A stretch of 64,000 nt of DNA from JACVRW01 sp963746825 (GCA_963746825.1 CAVVCU010000005.1:124001-188000), one strand, 5' to 3'. Positions 53,155 to 62,455 are shown, counted from the stretch's first letter. Numbers and translations are program-made. Notes: generated by a model from the sequence alone, not told the origin.

Positions 53155-54320
53155 GCGTCCCGGCCGTCGAGCGCCGCTTCGGCCCCTACGGCGGCCGCTA
53201 CGTGCCCGAGACGCTGATTCCCGCGCTCGACGAGCTGGAGCGCTCCTGGCTCGAGGCCCGCTCGGACCCCGGCTACACGGGCGAGCTCGCCCGGCTCTCG
53301 CGCGACTACGTCGGGCGGCCCACCCCGCTCGGGCCGGCGGCCCGGCTGAGCGAGCTGGCCGGCGGCGAGGTGTGGCTGAAGCGCGAGGACCTCACCCACA
53401 CTGGCTCGCACAAGATCAACAACGCCCTCGGTCAGGCGCTCCTGGCGCGGCGCATGGGCAAGGAGCGGATCATCGCCGAGACCGGCGCCGGGCAGCATGG
53501 GGTGGCGTCGGCCACCGCATGTGCGCTGCTGGGGCTCGAGTGCATCGTCTACATGGGCACCGAGGACATGCGCCGCCAGCAGCCCAACGTTCAGCGCATG
53601 GAGCTGCTGGGCGCGACGGTGGTGGGCGTGGAGGCCGGTGCGCGCACACTCAAGGAAGCCGTATCGGCCGCGATACGCGACTGGGTGGCAAACGTCGGGA
53701 CCACCCACTACATCATCGGCTCCGCGGTGGGCCCCGCTCCCTATCCATCGCTCGTGCGCGATCTTCAGCGCTGCATCGGCGACGAGTCGCGCGCGCAGAT
53801 CCTGGAGGCCACCGGCGCGCTGCCGGACCGGGTGATCGCCTGCGTCGGCGGCGGCTCGAACGCGATCGGCACCTTCGCCGGTTTCGTCGACGACCCCGGC
53901 GTCGAGCTGATCGGAGTCGAGGCGGCGGGCGAGGGGCTCGACACCATGCGCCACTCGGCGCCGCTGACCACCGGAGCGCGCGGGGTGCTGCACGGCGCGC
54001 TCTCCGCCGTCATGCAGGACGAGGAGGGGCAGATCCTCGAGGCCCATTCGGTGTCCGCCGGACTCGACTATCCGGGCGTGGGGCCCGAGCACGCCTACCT
54101 GCGCGACAGCGGGCGCGTTCGTTACGTGGCGGTGCCCGACGAGGCGGCGCTGGCGGCGTTTCGCACCGTGGCCGAGCTCGAGGGAATCCTGCCCGCGCTC
54201 GAGCCGTGCCACGCCCTGGCCTGGCTGTTCGCCAACCCCGCGCCCGGCGTGCATCTCGTGACCCTCTCCGGCCGCGGGGATAAGGACCTGGCCGAGGTGC
54301 TGGCCCTGGGCGAAGCGTGA
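53151..54320 (+). CDS. trpB: tryptophan synthase beta chain
   Basis: A 389-residue PLP enzyme that condenses indole with serine. It begins RRFGPYGGRYVPETLIPALD. The PLP lysine is K88 in HTGSHKINNALGQALLARRM, and the phosphate loop is CVGGGSNAIGTFAGF. The AETGAGQHGVASATACALLG motif is the standard TrpB1 form. The start is GTG 53151 in a GTGA overlap with trpF. It overlaps trpA in the same way. Confidence 0.97.
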   Translation: MSVPAVERRFGPYGGRYVPETLIPALDELERSWLEARSDPGYTGELARLSRDYVGRPTPLGPAARLSELAGGEVWLKREDLTHTGSHKINNALGQALLARRMGKERIIAETGAGQHGVASATACALLGLECIVYMGTEDMRRQQPNVQRMELLGATVVGVEAGARTLKEAVSAAIRDWVANVGTTHYIIGSAVGPAPYPSLVRDLQRCIGDESRAQILEATGALPDRVIACVGGGSNAIGTFAGFVDDPGVELIGVEAAGEGLDTMRHSAPLTTGARGVLHGALSAVMQDEEGQILEAHSVSAGLDYPGVGPEHAYLRDSGRVRYVAVPDEAALAAFRTVAELEGILPALEPCHALAWLFANPAPGVHLVTLSGRGDKDLAEVLALGEA

Positions 54321-55105
54321 GCGTGACCGCCACCGGGGTCGACCGGATCGCCGCGGCGTTCAGCACGCACGGCAAGCGGGCGGCGCTCATGCCCTACCTG
54401 ATGGGCGGCTACCCCGATCTCGACGCCTCGGCGGAGGCGGGCCTGGCCGCCGCCGCGGCCGGGGCCGACCTGATCGAGCTGGGGATCCCCTTCTCCGATC
54501 CATTGGCCGACGGGCCGGTGATCCACGCCGCCGGCACGGAGGCACTCCACCGTGGAGCCACGCCGCACGGTGTGCTGCGGGTGTGCGAGCGGGTGGCCGG
54601 GGAGCTGCCGGTGATCCTGATGGTCTACGTGAACGTGATCGCCGCCGCCGGCCCGGAGGCCTTCGCGCTGCGCGCCGCCTCGGCGGGCGCGGCCGGCCTG
54701 ATCGTGCCCGACCTGCCCCACGACGAGGCGGACGAGGTGCGCGCGGCCTGCGACGCCGAGGGCATCGCCCTCGTGCCGCTGGTCGCGCCGACGTCGACTC
54801 CGGAGCGAATCGAGCAGATCGGAGCACAGGCGCGCGGGTTCGTCTACACGGTGTCCCTCACGGGGACCACGGGTGAGCGAGCCGAGCTCCCGGAGGGCGT
54901 GCCGGACACGGTGGCCGCGGTCCGCTCGGCCACCGACGTGCCCGTGGCCGTCGGCTTCGGCATCTCGACCGCTGAGCAGGCGGGGGCGGTGGCCGAGGTG
55001 GCCGACGGAGTGATCGTGGGCAGCCGGGTGGTGCGCGCGGCGGGGGAGGGCGGCCCCGAGGCCGTCGGTTCCCTGGTCGGTGAGTTGGCCGCGGCGTTGC
55101 GGTAG
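54317..55105 (+). CDS. trpA: tryptophan synthase alpha chain
   Basis: A 262-residue TIM barrel that splits indole-3-glycerol phosphate and passes indole to TrpB. Catalytic Glu54 and Asp65 lie in IELGIPFSDPLADGPVIHAA, and the phosphate loop includes VSLTGTTGERAE and VAVGFGISTAEQAGAVAE. It is the last gene of the trpFBA unit. An imperfect AT-containing hairpin (55187-55236) follows about 80 bases later. Confidence 0.96.
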   Translation: MSVTATGVDRIAAAFSTHGKRAALMPYLMGGYPDLDASAEAGLAAAAAGADLIELGIPFSDPLADGPVIHAAGTEALHRGATPHGVLRVCERVAGELPVILMVYVNVIAAAGPEAFALRAASAGAAGLIVPDLPHDEADEVRAACDAEGIALVPLVAPTSTPERIEQIGAQARGFVYTVSLTGTTGERAELPEGVPDTVAAVRSATDVPVAVGFGISTAEQAGAVAEVADGVIVGSRVVRAAGEGGPEAVGSLVGELAAALR

Positions 55106-55186
55106 GGCTAGGGCTCGGCCTGCGCTGCGCGAGCGGCCGGGCATTGCCTAGCAGCGTCAGACGGCGAGCTATGAAGGTCTCACAAG

Positions 55187-55236
55187 GGGGCTGGGCGTTT
55201 TATGCGGTCATATGAACCCATAAAGCGCCCAACCCC
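55187..55236 (+). terminator. long imperfect inverted repeat after trpA
   Basis: Left arm GGGG CT GGGCGTTTTATG (55187-55204) pairs with CATAAAGCGCCC AA CCCC (55219-55236), with one G-T pair and a symmetrical 2-base internal loop, around a 14-base loop. It is much more AT-rich than its surroundings. A transcription terminator for trpFBA is the simplest reading. Confidence 0.55.
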
Positions 55237-55280
55237 TAGTTCCTACTTGGCCGTTGCTATCCCTCCACGACAGATTGTGG

Positions 55281-55286
55281 AACAAT
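55281..55286 (+). promoter_or_regulatory. -10-like element before the EamA gene
   Basis: AACAAT lies 7 bases before ATG 55294. It is a weaker match to TAnnnT than the others, and lies in a GGAA-CAA-TTCC near-palindrome. Confidence 0.35.
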
Positions 55287-55293
55287 TCCTCAC

Positions 55294-56202
55294 ATGGCCG
55301 TCGGTCCCGCTCGCATCCAGATCCTCCTCGCTGCCGTGCTCTTCGCCACCACCGGGACCGCTCAGGCCATCGGTCCGCGGCTGGACCCACTGGCCGTGGG
55401 CGCATCGCGGATCGCCGTCGGTGCCACCGTGCTGGTTGCGGTGGCGATCTTCAAGGGCGCCCGGGTGGGGGGGTCCCGCGGGCTCATTGCGGTCGCGGGC
55501 GCCTGTGTGGCGGTCTACCAGCTCGCCTTCTTCGCCGCGGTGGCCGAGACCGGCGTCGCGGTGGGCACGGTGGTCGCGCTGGGATCGGCGCCCGCGTTCA
55601 CCGGGGTCGTCGCCCGCGTCTTCACCGGTGAGCGTCTCGGCGGGCGCTGGATTGCCGCCACCGCGCTGGCCTGCGCGGGCGTGACCCTGCTGGTGCTCGG
55701 GAGCGGGGCGGGCGGAGCGGTATCGGCGGGCGGGGTCGGCCTCGCGCTCCTCGCCGGCGCCGGCTACTCGGGCTACGCGGTCGCGAGCAAGCGCATGCTC
55801 GACTCCGGCGCGCGGCCCGAGGCGGTGATGGCGGCGGTGTTCGGCACGGGCGCCGTGCTGCTGCTGCCGGTGTTCGCGATCGTGCCCGCCGGCGGGCTGC
55901 TCACGCCCAGCGGGCTCACGCTCGCCCTCTACCTCGGCCTCGTGCCGACCGCGCTGGCCTATCTGCTGTTCGCGCGCGGATTGAGCCGGGTCGGGGCGAG
56001 CGAGGCCGCCACGCTGACGCTGGCGGAGCCGCTCACGGCCTCCCTGCTCGGGGTGATCGCCCTGGGCGAACGCCCCGGCCTGGCGGCTGCGGCCGGGGCG
56101 GCGCTCATACTGGCCGGGTTGACCCTGCTCGCGCTGCCCTCCCGGCGGCCGGCTCGCGATCCGGTCCGCGCTGAGGTGAGCTATGGCTCCTCGCTTGGCT
56201 GA
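55294..56202 (+). CDS. EamA/DMT-family transporter
   Basis: A 302-residue membrane protein with about ten helices in two EamA repeats. Typical parts are LLAAVLFATTGTAQAIGPRL in helix 1, FAAVAETGVAVGTVVALGSA at the end of repeat 1, and GLVPTALAYLLFARGLSRVG and ATLTLAEPLTASLLGVIALG in repeat 2. It resembles amino acid or metabolite exporters of the RhaT/EamA group; the substrate is unknown. The GntR-type regulator gene begins 41 bases downstream and could control it. Confidence 0.88.
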   Translation: MAVGPARIQILLAAVLFATTGTAQAIGPRLDPLAVGASRIAVGATVLVAVAIFKGARVGGSRGLIAVAGACVAVYQLAFFAAVAETGVAVGTVVALGSAPAFTGVVARVFTGERLGGRWIAATALACAGVTLLVLGSGAGGAVSAGGVGLALLAGAGYSGYAVASKRMLDSGARPEAVMAAVFGTGAVLLLPVFAIVPAGGLLTPSGLTLALYLGLVPTALAYLLFARGLSRVGASEAATLTLAEPLTASLLGVIALGERPGLAAAAGAALILAGLTLLALPSRRPARDPVRAEVSYGSSLG

Positions 56203-56243
56203 TCCGGCGCGCCCGAACCCACGAGCTGGCGCTCGTCTCGACG

Positions 56244-56852
56244 GTGGACGCCACTGCCGCGGCACTGCGCGCGCGCATCTTCGACGGGAGACTTGCAACC
56301 CGGGGAGCGGCTGCTCGAGCGCGAGCTGACCGAGCGCTACGGCGTCGCCCGTCACTCGGTGCGGGCCGCTATCCGCGCGCTCGCCGCGGAGCGCCTCGTG
56401 ACCATCGAGCCCAATCGCGGCGCCAGCGTCGCCCGCCTCGACGAGGCCGGGCTGCGCAGCCTGTTCGAGCTGCGTACCGCCCTCGAGCTGGAGGCCGCGC
56501 ACCTGGCGCTCGAGCGCAACGGCGGGCGCCTCCCGCGGAGCGTCCGCGAGGCGGTCGCCGCGCTGGGCCGGACGCTGCGCGATGCCCAGCCCGCCCTGGG
56601 AGCGAGGTCGCCGAGGCCCACAACGCGGTCCACCTGGCGCTCGTCGAGGCCTCGGGCAGCGACCGCATCGCCCGCGCCTACGCGAGCTTGGCGGGCGAGA
56701 TGAGGCTCTTTCGTCACCGCGCTGAGGCCGCACTGGAGCCTGGAGCGCATGGCCGCTCAGCACGAGGAGCTCCTCGACGATCTGGAGAGGACGGGACCGC
56801 TCGGCGCTGCGGCGACCACCTGTCCGCCGGGCTCGCCTCCGTACTGCGCTGA
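56244..56852 (+). CDS. GntR-family regulator (FCD type), broken by about four frameshifts
   Basis: Joined across breaks, the protein has a GntR winged helix (ERLLERELTERYGVARHSVR, AIRALAAERLVTIEPNRGA) and a helical FCD ligand domain (SEVAEAHNAVHLALVEASGS, LAGEMRLFRHRAEAAL, MAAQHEELLDDLERTG). Frame changes occur near 56291, 56600, 56733 and 56805, each by a single base. Protein sequence remains family-like throughout, so errors in the sequence are more likely than decay. Regulators of this type respond to organic acids or amino acids. The neighbouring EamA transporter is a plausible target. Confidence 0.72.
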   Translation: MDATAAALRARIFDGRLATRGAAARARADRALRRRPSLGAGRYPRARRGAPRDHRAQSRRQRRPPRRGRAAQPVRAAYRPRAGGRAPGARAQRRAPPAERPRGGRRAGPDAARCPARPGSEVAEAHNAVHLALVEASGSDRIARAYASLAGEMRLFRHRAEAALEPGAHGRSARGAPRRSGEDGTARRCGDHLSAGLASVLR

Positions 56853-56869
56853 CCGTCCGACGTCGATGT

Positions 56870-56875
56870 TAGGTT
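56870..56875 (+). promoter_or_regulatory. -10 element before the NTF2-like gene
   Basis: TAGGTT is 8 bases before ATG 56884 and no Shine-Dalgarno is present. Confidence 0.5.
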
Positions 56876-56883
56876 CGTTCACA

Positions 56884-57505
56884 ATGGCGCAGGCCAACAG
56901 CAGGGGTGCGCGCGCGGCCAAGAAGCCGCCTGCAGCCAAGAGTGCAACCGCCGTGGCAAGCGCGTCGCAGGCCAAGCCCGCGCGCCGCAGAATCTCGCGG
57001 CGCAAAGCAGGTCGAGCAGCACATCCGCAGCTACTTCGAGGCCATCGGCCGCCGTGACAGCTACGCGATGGCCAACCACTGGAGCGAGGACGGAGTCGCC
57101 GACATCGTCCCGCTCGGCATCCTGAGGGGACGCACCGAGATCGTCGGCCTCTTTCGCGATCTGTTCGCCGCGGTGCCCGACCTGCGAGACGACGGTCACC
57201 CGCGTCGTCGCCGGCGAGCAGCAGGCCGCGGTCGAATGGCGCATGGACGGCCACTTCACCGGCCGGTCGTTCCAGGGCGTCGAGCCGACCGGGCGATGGG
57301 TCGAACTGCGCGGCGTCGACCTCATCGAGGTCGCCGACGGCAAGAACAGCTCGGCCGCGGCGTACTACGACGGTATGAGCTTCGCCCGCCAGATCGGCCT
57401 GATGCCGGCGCAGGACTCCGGATCGGAGCGCGCGATGAAGGGTGCCTTGAACGCCGCCACCAAGCTGCGCCGGACCGTTCGCCGCCGCGGCGGGCCGGCC
57501 GATGA
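56884..57505 (+). CDS. SnoaL/NTF2-like protein with basic N-terminal tail, frameshifted
   Basis: The first 35 residues are rich in Ala, Lys and Arg (MAQANSRGARAAKKPPAAK), like a disordered nucleic acid-binding tail. After a frame change near 56995 a SnoaL-like domain starts (KQVEQHIRSYFEAIGRRDSY, then GRTEIVGLFRDLFAAVPDL). A second change near 57185 leads to EWRMDGHFTGRSFQG and RWVELRGVDLIEVADGK. The 3' end is uncertain: the stop that overlaps the next ATG (TGA 57503-57505) is in yet another frame. SnoaL-like proteins are polyketide cyclases or limonene epoxide hydrolase relatives; the function here is unknown. Confidence 0.65.
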
Positions 57506-57816
57506 CCGTCCTCGTCGCGCTCACCGTCGGCCTGATCTGGTGGATCACGGCGTGGTCGTTCGACATCAAGGCCTTCGACGCCTTCCTGCTCACCATGCTG
57601 ATCGTGGTGTCCGCCGCCGCCTACACGATCGCCAAGCCCTTCATCGACCAGATGCTGGGCCGCAGCGCCTCGGCGCCGGACGACCGGGGCGGCATTACTA
57701 GGCCGCCCGGCCCTAGCCGAAGAACGCCTCCGCCGCCGCGAACTCCTCCGGCGGCACCGTGCGCAGGTCCGCCACCGCCTCGCCCAGCGCCACCAGCTCG
57801 ATCTTGGTTCCCTTGA
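57502..57816 (+). CDS. small membrane protein, unknown function (3' end uncertain)
   Basis: ATG 57502 starts a hydrophobic protein with two helices (about residues 2-16 and 26-44: LVALTVGLIWWITAWSF and DAFLLTMLIVVSAAAYTIAK) and a basic/polar tail. After about residue 55 the composition turns Pro-rich and the frame runs 104 bases into the convergent phosphofructokinase gene. The true end is probably near 57700, with a frameshift. I do not recognise a family. Co-transcription with the NTF2-like gene is likely. Confidence 0.5.
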   Translation: MTVLVALTVGLIWWITAWSFDIKAFDAFLLTMLIVVSAAAYTIAKPFIDQMLGRSASAPDDRGGITRPPGPSRRTPPPPRTPPAAPCAGPPPPRPAPPARSWFP

Positions 57817-58756
57817 GCGCCGGCATCATGCCCCAGCGCCCCTCGTTGGCGGCGTCGATCGCCGCGAGCCCGAGGCGCGTGGCGAGCACCCGGTCGAAGG
57901 CGGTGGGAGTGCCGCCGCGCTGGATGTGGCCGAGCACGGTGGCGCGGGTCTCGAAGCCGGTGCGGTCGCCGATCTCGCGCTCGAGCAGCTGGCCCGATGC
58001 CGCCGAGGCGCTCGTGGCCGAACTCGTCCTTGTCGCCGCTCACGACCTCGAGCGTGCCTTCTTGGGGGGTGGCGCCCTCGGCCGCCACCACGATCGAGAA
58101 GTAGCGGCCCGCGCGAGTGACGCCGGCGGATCAGCCGCACCACCTCGTCGATGTCGAACGGGCGCTCGGGAATGAGGATCACGTCGGCGCCGCCGGCGAG
58201 CCCGGAGTGCAGTGCGATCCAGCCGGCGTGGCGGCCCATCACCTCGACGATCATCACCCGGTTGTGCGACTCCGCCGTGGTGTGCAGGCGGTCGATCGCG
58301 TCGCTGGCGATCTGCACGGCGGTGTCGAAGCCGAAGGTCATGTCGGTGCCGCCGAGGTCGTTGTCGATCGTCTTCGGCACGCCCAGCACCGGCAGCCCGT
58401 GCTCGGAGTGCAGGCGGGCGGCGGCCCCCAGGGTGTCCTCGCCGCCGATGGCGATCAGACCTTCGAGGTTGAGCGTCGCGCAGGTTCTCGGCGATCCGCT
58501 CGGGGCCGTCGTCGCGCTTGAACGGGTTGGTTCGCGACGAGCGCAGGATGGTGCCGCCGCGCGGCAGGATCCCGCGCGTCGACTCGATCGTCAGCTCCTC
58601 GTAGGCGTTCTCGAGCGGGCCGCGCCAGCCGTCGCGAAAGCCGACGATGGCGTGGCCGTGGGCGTCGATTCCCTTGCGCACGACCGCCCGGATCACCGCG
58701 TTGAGGCCCGGGCAGTCGCCTCCTCCGGTGAGCACTCCGAAGCGCACGCGCGGCAC
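57713..58756 (-). CDS. pfkA: 6-phosphofructokinase, pyrophosphate-type signature, three frameshifts
   Basis: Joined across breaks near 58478, 58118 and 57995 (about 345 residues). It phosphorylates fructose 6-phosphate in glycolysis. The N-terminus is RFGVLTGGGDCPGLNAVIRA; the catalytic block reads KTIDNDLGGTDMTFGFDTA and the sugar site MGRHAGWIALHSGLAGGAD, with GHIQRGGTPTAFDR near the end. At the two positions known to separate ATP- and pyrophosphate-using enzymes it has Asp in GGEDTLGAA and Lys in GVPKTIDND, as in PPi-dependent enzymes such as that of Amycolatopsis. ATP enzymes have Gly at both. PPi use is an inference. Confidence 0.83.
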
Positions 58757-58776
58757 GATAGAGGCGACCGGGCAGA

Positions 58777-59992
58777 ATGAGCCGCTTGGCTCGCCTCCTG
58801 CTCGCTTCCGCCTGGCTCCTGGCTCTTGCCCTGAGCGGATGCCTCAGCGCCGAGGAGCGTTCCCCCCGGGTCAAGGGCGACACGGTCAACGTGTACTCGA
58901 GCCTCCCGGCGAGCGGGCCGTCCGCCGCGTCGGCCCGCGCCGTGGCCGCGGGCCAGCGGCTGGCGCTCGAGGAGGCGGGCGGGCGGGTCGAGAGGGCTGC
59001 GCGTGCGCCTCGTCGAGCTCGACTCCGCTGAGGCGGGCGAGGGCCCGTGGAGCCCCGAGCGCGTGAGCGCCAACGCCGAGCGCGCGGCCGACGACCCGAA
59101 GGCGATCGCCTATCTCGGCGAGCTCGAGTACGGGGCGTCCGCCGTGTCGCTGCCCATAACCAACGATGCCCGGGTGCTCCAGGTGTCCCCGCTCGACACC
59201 CTGACCAGCCTCACGCAGCCCCCGATCGGACGCCCGCGCGCCGGCCCCGAGCGCTACTACCCGAGCGGGGAGCCCAGCTTCACCCGGCTCGTGCCCAACG
59301 ACGACCTGCTCGCCGAGGCGCTCCTCGAGCTCGCGGCGCAGGACGGCGCTGAGCGGATGGCCGTGCTCTTCGACAGCGACATCTACAGCCGCGAGCTCGG
59401 CGGACAGCTCGTGGCGCTCGGCCGCCGCGACGGACCCCGGCCGGTCGTGGCCGAGGAGTATCGCGGGCGCCCGGAGGAGATTTCCGACATCACGCGGCGC
59501 CTGGCGGAGGGGCGTCCCGACGTGGTGGCCTACGCCGGCATCGCCGGCCGGGGCACCGCGCGCCTGCTGGCGGAGATAGATCAGCGACTGCCCGGCGTGC
59601 CGGTGTACGCGACGGCGGGCGTGCTCGACCGCGCGCCCGGCCGTGCGATCCCGGTGTCGCCCGCGGTGGTGCGGGTTCTGGGGCCGACGGTGCCCCTGAG
59701 CCAACTGCCGCCGCGCGCCCGGCGTCTCTCCACGCGGCTGGCCGCCGGCGCCCCGGAAGCGGCACGCCCCGAGGCCCTCTACGGCTACGAGGCCATGCGC
59801 GTGGTGCTCGACGCCATCCGCGCCGGCGGGCGCGACCGCGACCGCGTCCGGCGGGCCGGCACGCGCATCCGGGAGCGCCGCTCGCCGCTGGGGCGCTACC
59901 GGCTGCGCGGCACCGGCGACGTCGAAGGAGGGCGCTTTGCCCTCTGGACCCTGCGGGGTGGGCGCTTCGCCTTCGTCCGGATGGTCGAGTGA
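58777..59992 (+). CDS. LivK-like ABC transporter substrate-binding lipoprotein, one frameshift
   Basis: A binding protein of the periplasmic binding protein type 1 fold, about 404 residues once joined. The signal and lipobox (LLASAWLLALALSGCLSAEE) are followed by DTVNVYSSLPASGPSAASAR, the same motif as in the second binding protein at 61.0 kb. A single-base shift near 58990-59000 divides the gene. The rest includes AIAYLGELEYGASAVSLPIT and YGYEAMRVVLDAIRAGGR. The family binds branched-chain amino acids or other small amides. The gene overlaps the next gene as GTGA rather than an ABC permease, so its partner is unclear. Confidence 0.82.
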
Positions 59993-60934
59993 AGGATGGG
60001 CGCAGCGCCGCGCGCGGGTACGCGCTCGCGGCCCTGGGTGCGGCGCTCTTCTCGCTCAACGGGAGCATGGCCCGCTACCTGCTCGACGACGGCGTGGATG
60101 CCGCGCGCCTGTCGCAGCTTCGCTCGGCGGGCTCGTGGCTGCTCCTGTTGATCATCCTCGGGGTCAGCCGGCGAGACCTGCTGCGTGTCGACCGCGCCGA
60201 GCTCCCGAGCCTCGCGCTGCTCGGCGTGTTCGGGCTCGCCGCCATCCAGGCCAGCTTCTTCCTCGCGATCGACCGGCTCGAGATCGGGCCGGCGTTGACG
60301 ATCCAGTACCTGGCGCCGCTGCTCCTGCTCGTCTGGCTGCGAGTCGTCCACGGGCGGCAGATCGCGGCCGGCCTCTGGGGCGCCGTGGCGCTGTCGCTCG
60401 CCGGGTGCTTTCTCGTGGTGCGGGCCTACGACGCCGGCAGCCTCGATCTGACGGGCGTGCTGGCCGCCTTCGGCGTCGATGGTCACGTTCGCGATCTACA
60501 TGGTCGGCTCCGAGCGGTCGGGCCAGCGCCACGAGCCGGTGACCACGCTGTTCTGGGCCTTCGGCTTCGCGACGCTCTTCTGGGCGCGTCGTCACCCCGT
60601 GGTGGGGGTTTCCGTGGGAGGGACTCGACTCGACCCGCAACGCGCTGCTGGCCGTGGCGCTCGTGATCGGCGGCACGCTCGTGCCCTTCGTGCTGCACGG
60701 TGGCCGCGCTGCGCCACGTGCCGGCTCCGCGGGTGGCCGTGATCGCCACGCTCGAGCCGGTGCTCGCGGCGGTATTCGCCTGGATCATCCACGACGAGGT
60801 CCTGGCCGCGGTCCAGATCGCGGGCGGGATTGATCGTCCTCACCGCGGTCGCCTGGGTGCAGACGCGGCGCCCCGACCTCGAGGCGGAGAGCGCTCCACA
60901 AACCCGGCGCGAAGCCAGATTTTCTCCGCGTTAA
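59989..60934 (+). CDS. EamA/DMT-family transporter, about four frameshifts
   Basis: Joined, about 314 residues with ten helices. Repeat 1 begins GYALAALGAALFSLNGSMAR and contains LLGVFGLAAIQASFFLAIDR. Frame changes near 60470, 60598, 60698 and 60830 lead through FAIYMVGSERSGQRHEPVTT, LLAVALVIGGTLVPFVLH, VAVIATLEPVLAAVFAWIIH and LIVLTAVAWVQTRRPDLEA to TAA at 60932-60934. The helices continue as in an intact family member across every break, so errors are likely. The GTG start overlaps the preceding lipoprotein stop. The substrate is unknown. Confidence 0.72.
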
Positions 60935-60972
60935 GCCGGACGCCGCGAAGGCACGCTCCGGGAATGGACGCT

Positions 60973-60978
60973 TAGGAT
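60973..60978 (+). promoter_or_regulatory. -10 element before the livK-like gene
   Basis: TAGGAT lies 42 bases before TTG 61021, giving a leader of about 35 bases that contains an AGGAGG Shine-Dalgarno at 61008-61013. This gene therefore has a conventional leader. Confidence 0.5.
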
Positions 60979-61020
60979 CCCGCGCAGGTTGGAGCCAATT
61001 TCCCACTAGGAGGGAACATT

Positions 61021-62300
61021 TTGCGAGTACGTTGGTTGGCAGTTTTCAGCTGCCTTCTCGCCGCATTCGCCGTAGGCATGACTGCCTGTGGCGGGGACGA
61101 CGATGAGAGCAGTGACAGCGGCGGTGGCGACAGCGGCGGTGGCGGCGGGACGGTCAACGTCTATTCGTCGCTTCCGCTGCAGGGAGCCTCCCGGCCCCAG
61201 ACCACCGCGATGGTCGAGGGCATCAAGCTCGCCCTCGAGCAGCGGAAGGGCAAGGCGGGCGAGACGACGGTGAAGTACACCTCGCTCGACGACTCGACCG
61301 CGCAGGCGGGCACGTGGACTCCTGAGGCGACTCAGGCCAACGCGCGCAAGGTCGCTCAGGACGACGCGGCCGTCGCCTACATCGGCGAGTTCAACTCGGG
61401 CGCGAGCGCGATCTCGATCCCGCTGCTGAACGAGGTCCCGATCGCCCAGATCAGCCCGGCGAACACCGCCGTGGGCCTGACCTCGGATGAGCCGGGCGCC
61501 GATGCGGGTGAGCCCGAGAAGTACTACCCGTCGGGCGAGCGCCACTACCTGCGCATCGTGCCCGAAGGACACCATCCAGGGCGCCGCGCTCGCGACGCTC
61601 ATGAAGGAGGACGGCTGCACGGCGGCGTACATCCTGAACGACAAGGAGGTGTACGGCGCAGGCCTGTCGCGGAACATCGAGAGCTCGGCGAAGGAGCAGG
61701 GTCTCGAGGTGCTGGGCAACGAGGGCATCGATCCCAAGGCGCCCAACTTCCGCTCCCAGGCGGCGACGATGAAGTCGGAGGGCGCGGACTGCTTCGTGTT
61801 CTCGGGCATCACCGCCAACGGCGCGGTCCAGCTGTACAAGGACGTGGCGGCGGCTCTGCCGGACGCCAAGCTCTACGGTCCTGACGGTGTGGCCGAGTCC
61901 GGCTTCGCCGATCCCGCCGAGGGCGGCATCCCGGACGAACGTGGCTGCCCGCACCAAGGTGACGGTGGCGACGCTCTCGCCCGACGAGTACCCGCCCGAC
62001 GGCCAGAAGTTCTTCGATGACTTCGAGGCCAAGTACGGCGAGGCCAACCCCGATCCCTACGCGATCTACGGCTACGAGGCGATGAACCTCGTGCTCGACA
62101 CGTGTGAGGAGCTGGGTCCGGACTGCAGCGACAAGCAGGCCATGATCGATGCGCTGTTCGCGACCAAGGGCCGCGAGTCGGTGCTCGGCACGTACGACAT
62201 CGACGAGAACGGTGACACCACGCTCACCGACTACGGGATCTACACGATCGACGGTGGCGAGCTCACCTTCGACCAGACGATCAAGGCGGAGGGCGGCTGA
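61021..62300 (+). CDS. LivK-like branched-chain amino acid ABC transporter binding protein, two frameshifts
   Basis: About 425 residues once joined. The N-terminus carries a signal peptide with lipobox (AFAVGMTACGGDDDE), a Gly/Ser-rich linker and the domain start TVNVYSSLPLQGASRPQTTA. Breaks near 61568 and 61937 are single-base shifts; in between DTIQGAALATLMKEDGCTAA and CFVFSGITANGAVQLYKDVA continue. The C-terminus has YGYEAMNLVLDTCEELG. The TTG start at 61021 has a good AGGAGG seven bases upstream. livH and livM genes follow, so it should bind the substrate of that transporter, probably branched-chain amino acids or amides. Confidence 0.85.
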
Positions 62301-62326
62301 TCGAGCCGAGCTGACGCCTGTTGCAG

Positions 62327-62360
62327 GAAAGGGGGCGGGCCTTTCGGTCCGCCCCCTTTC
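62327..62360 (+). terminator. strong hairpin after the livK-like gene
   Basis: GAAAGGGGGCGG and CCGCCCCCTTTC are perfect 12-base arms around a 10-base loop, 27 bases after the stop; only a short T-poor tail follows. It may terminate or stabilise the binding-protein mRNA so that it is more abundant than the permease mRNA. Confidence 0.8.
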
Positions 62361-62455
62361 TCTGATACACATGCGCCGTAGAAGGGCTGCGCCAAGCGCC
62401 CTGAGCGACTAGGGGAGGGATTCTGGAAGCGAGTACGGAGGCTGCCCGGGGGCCG

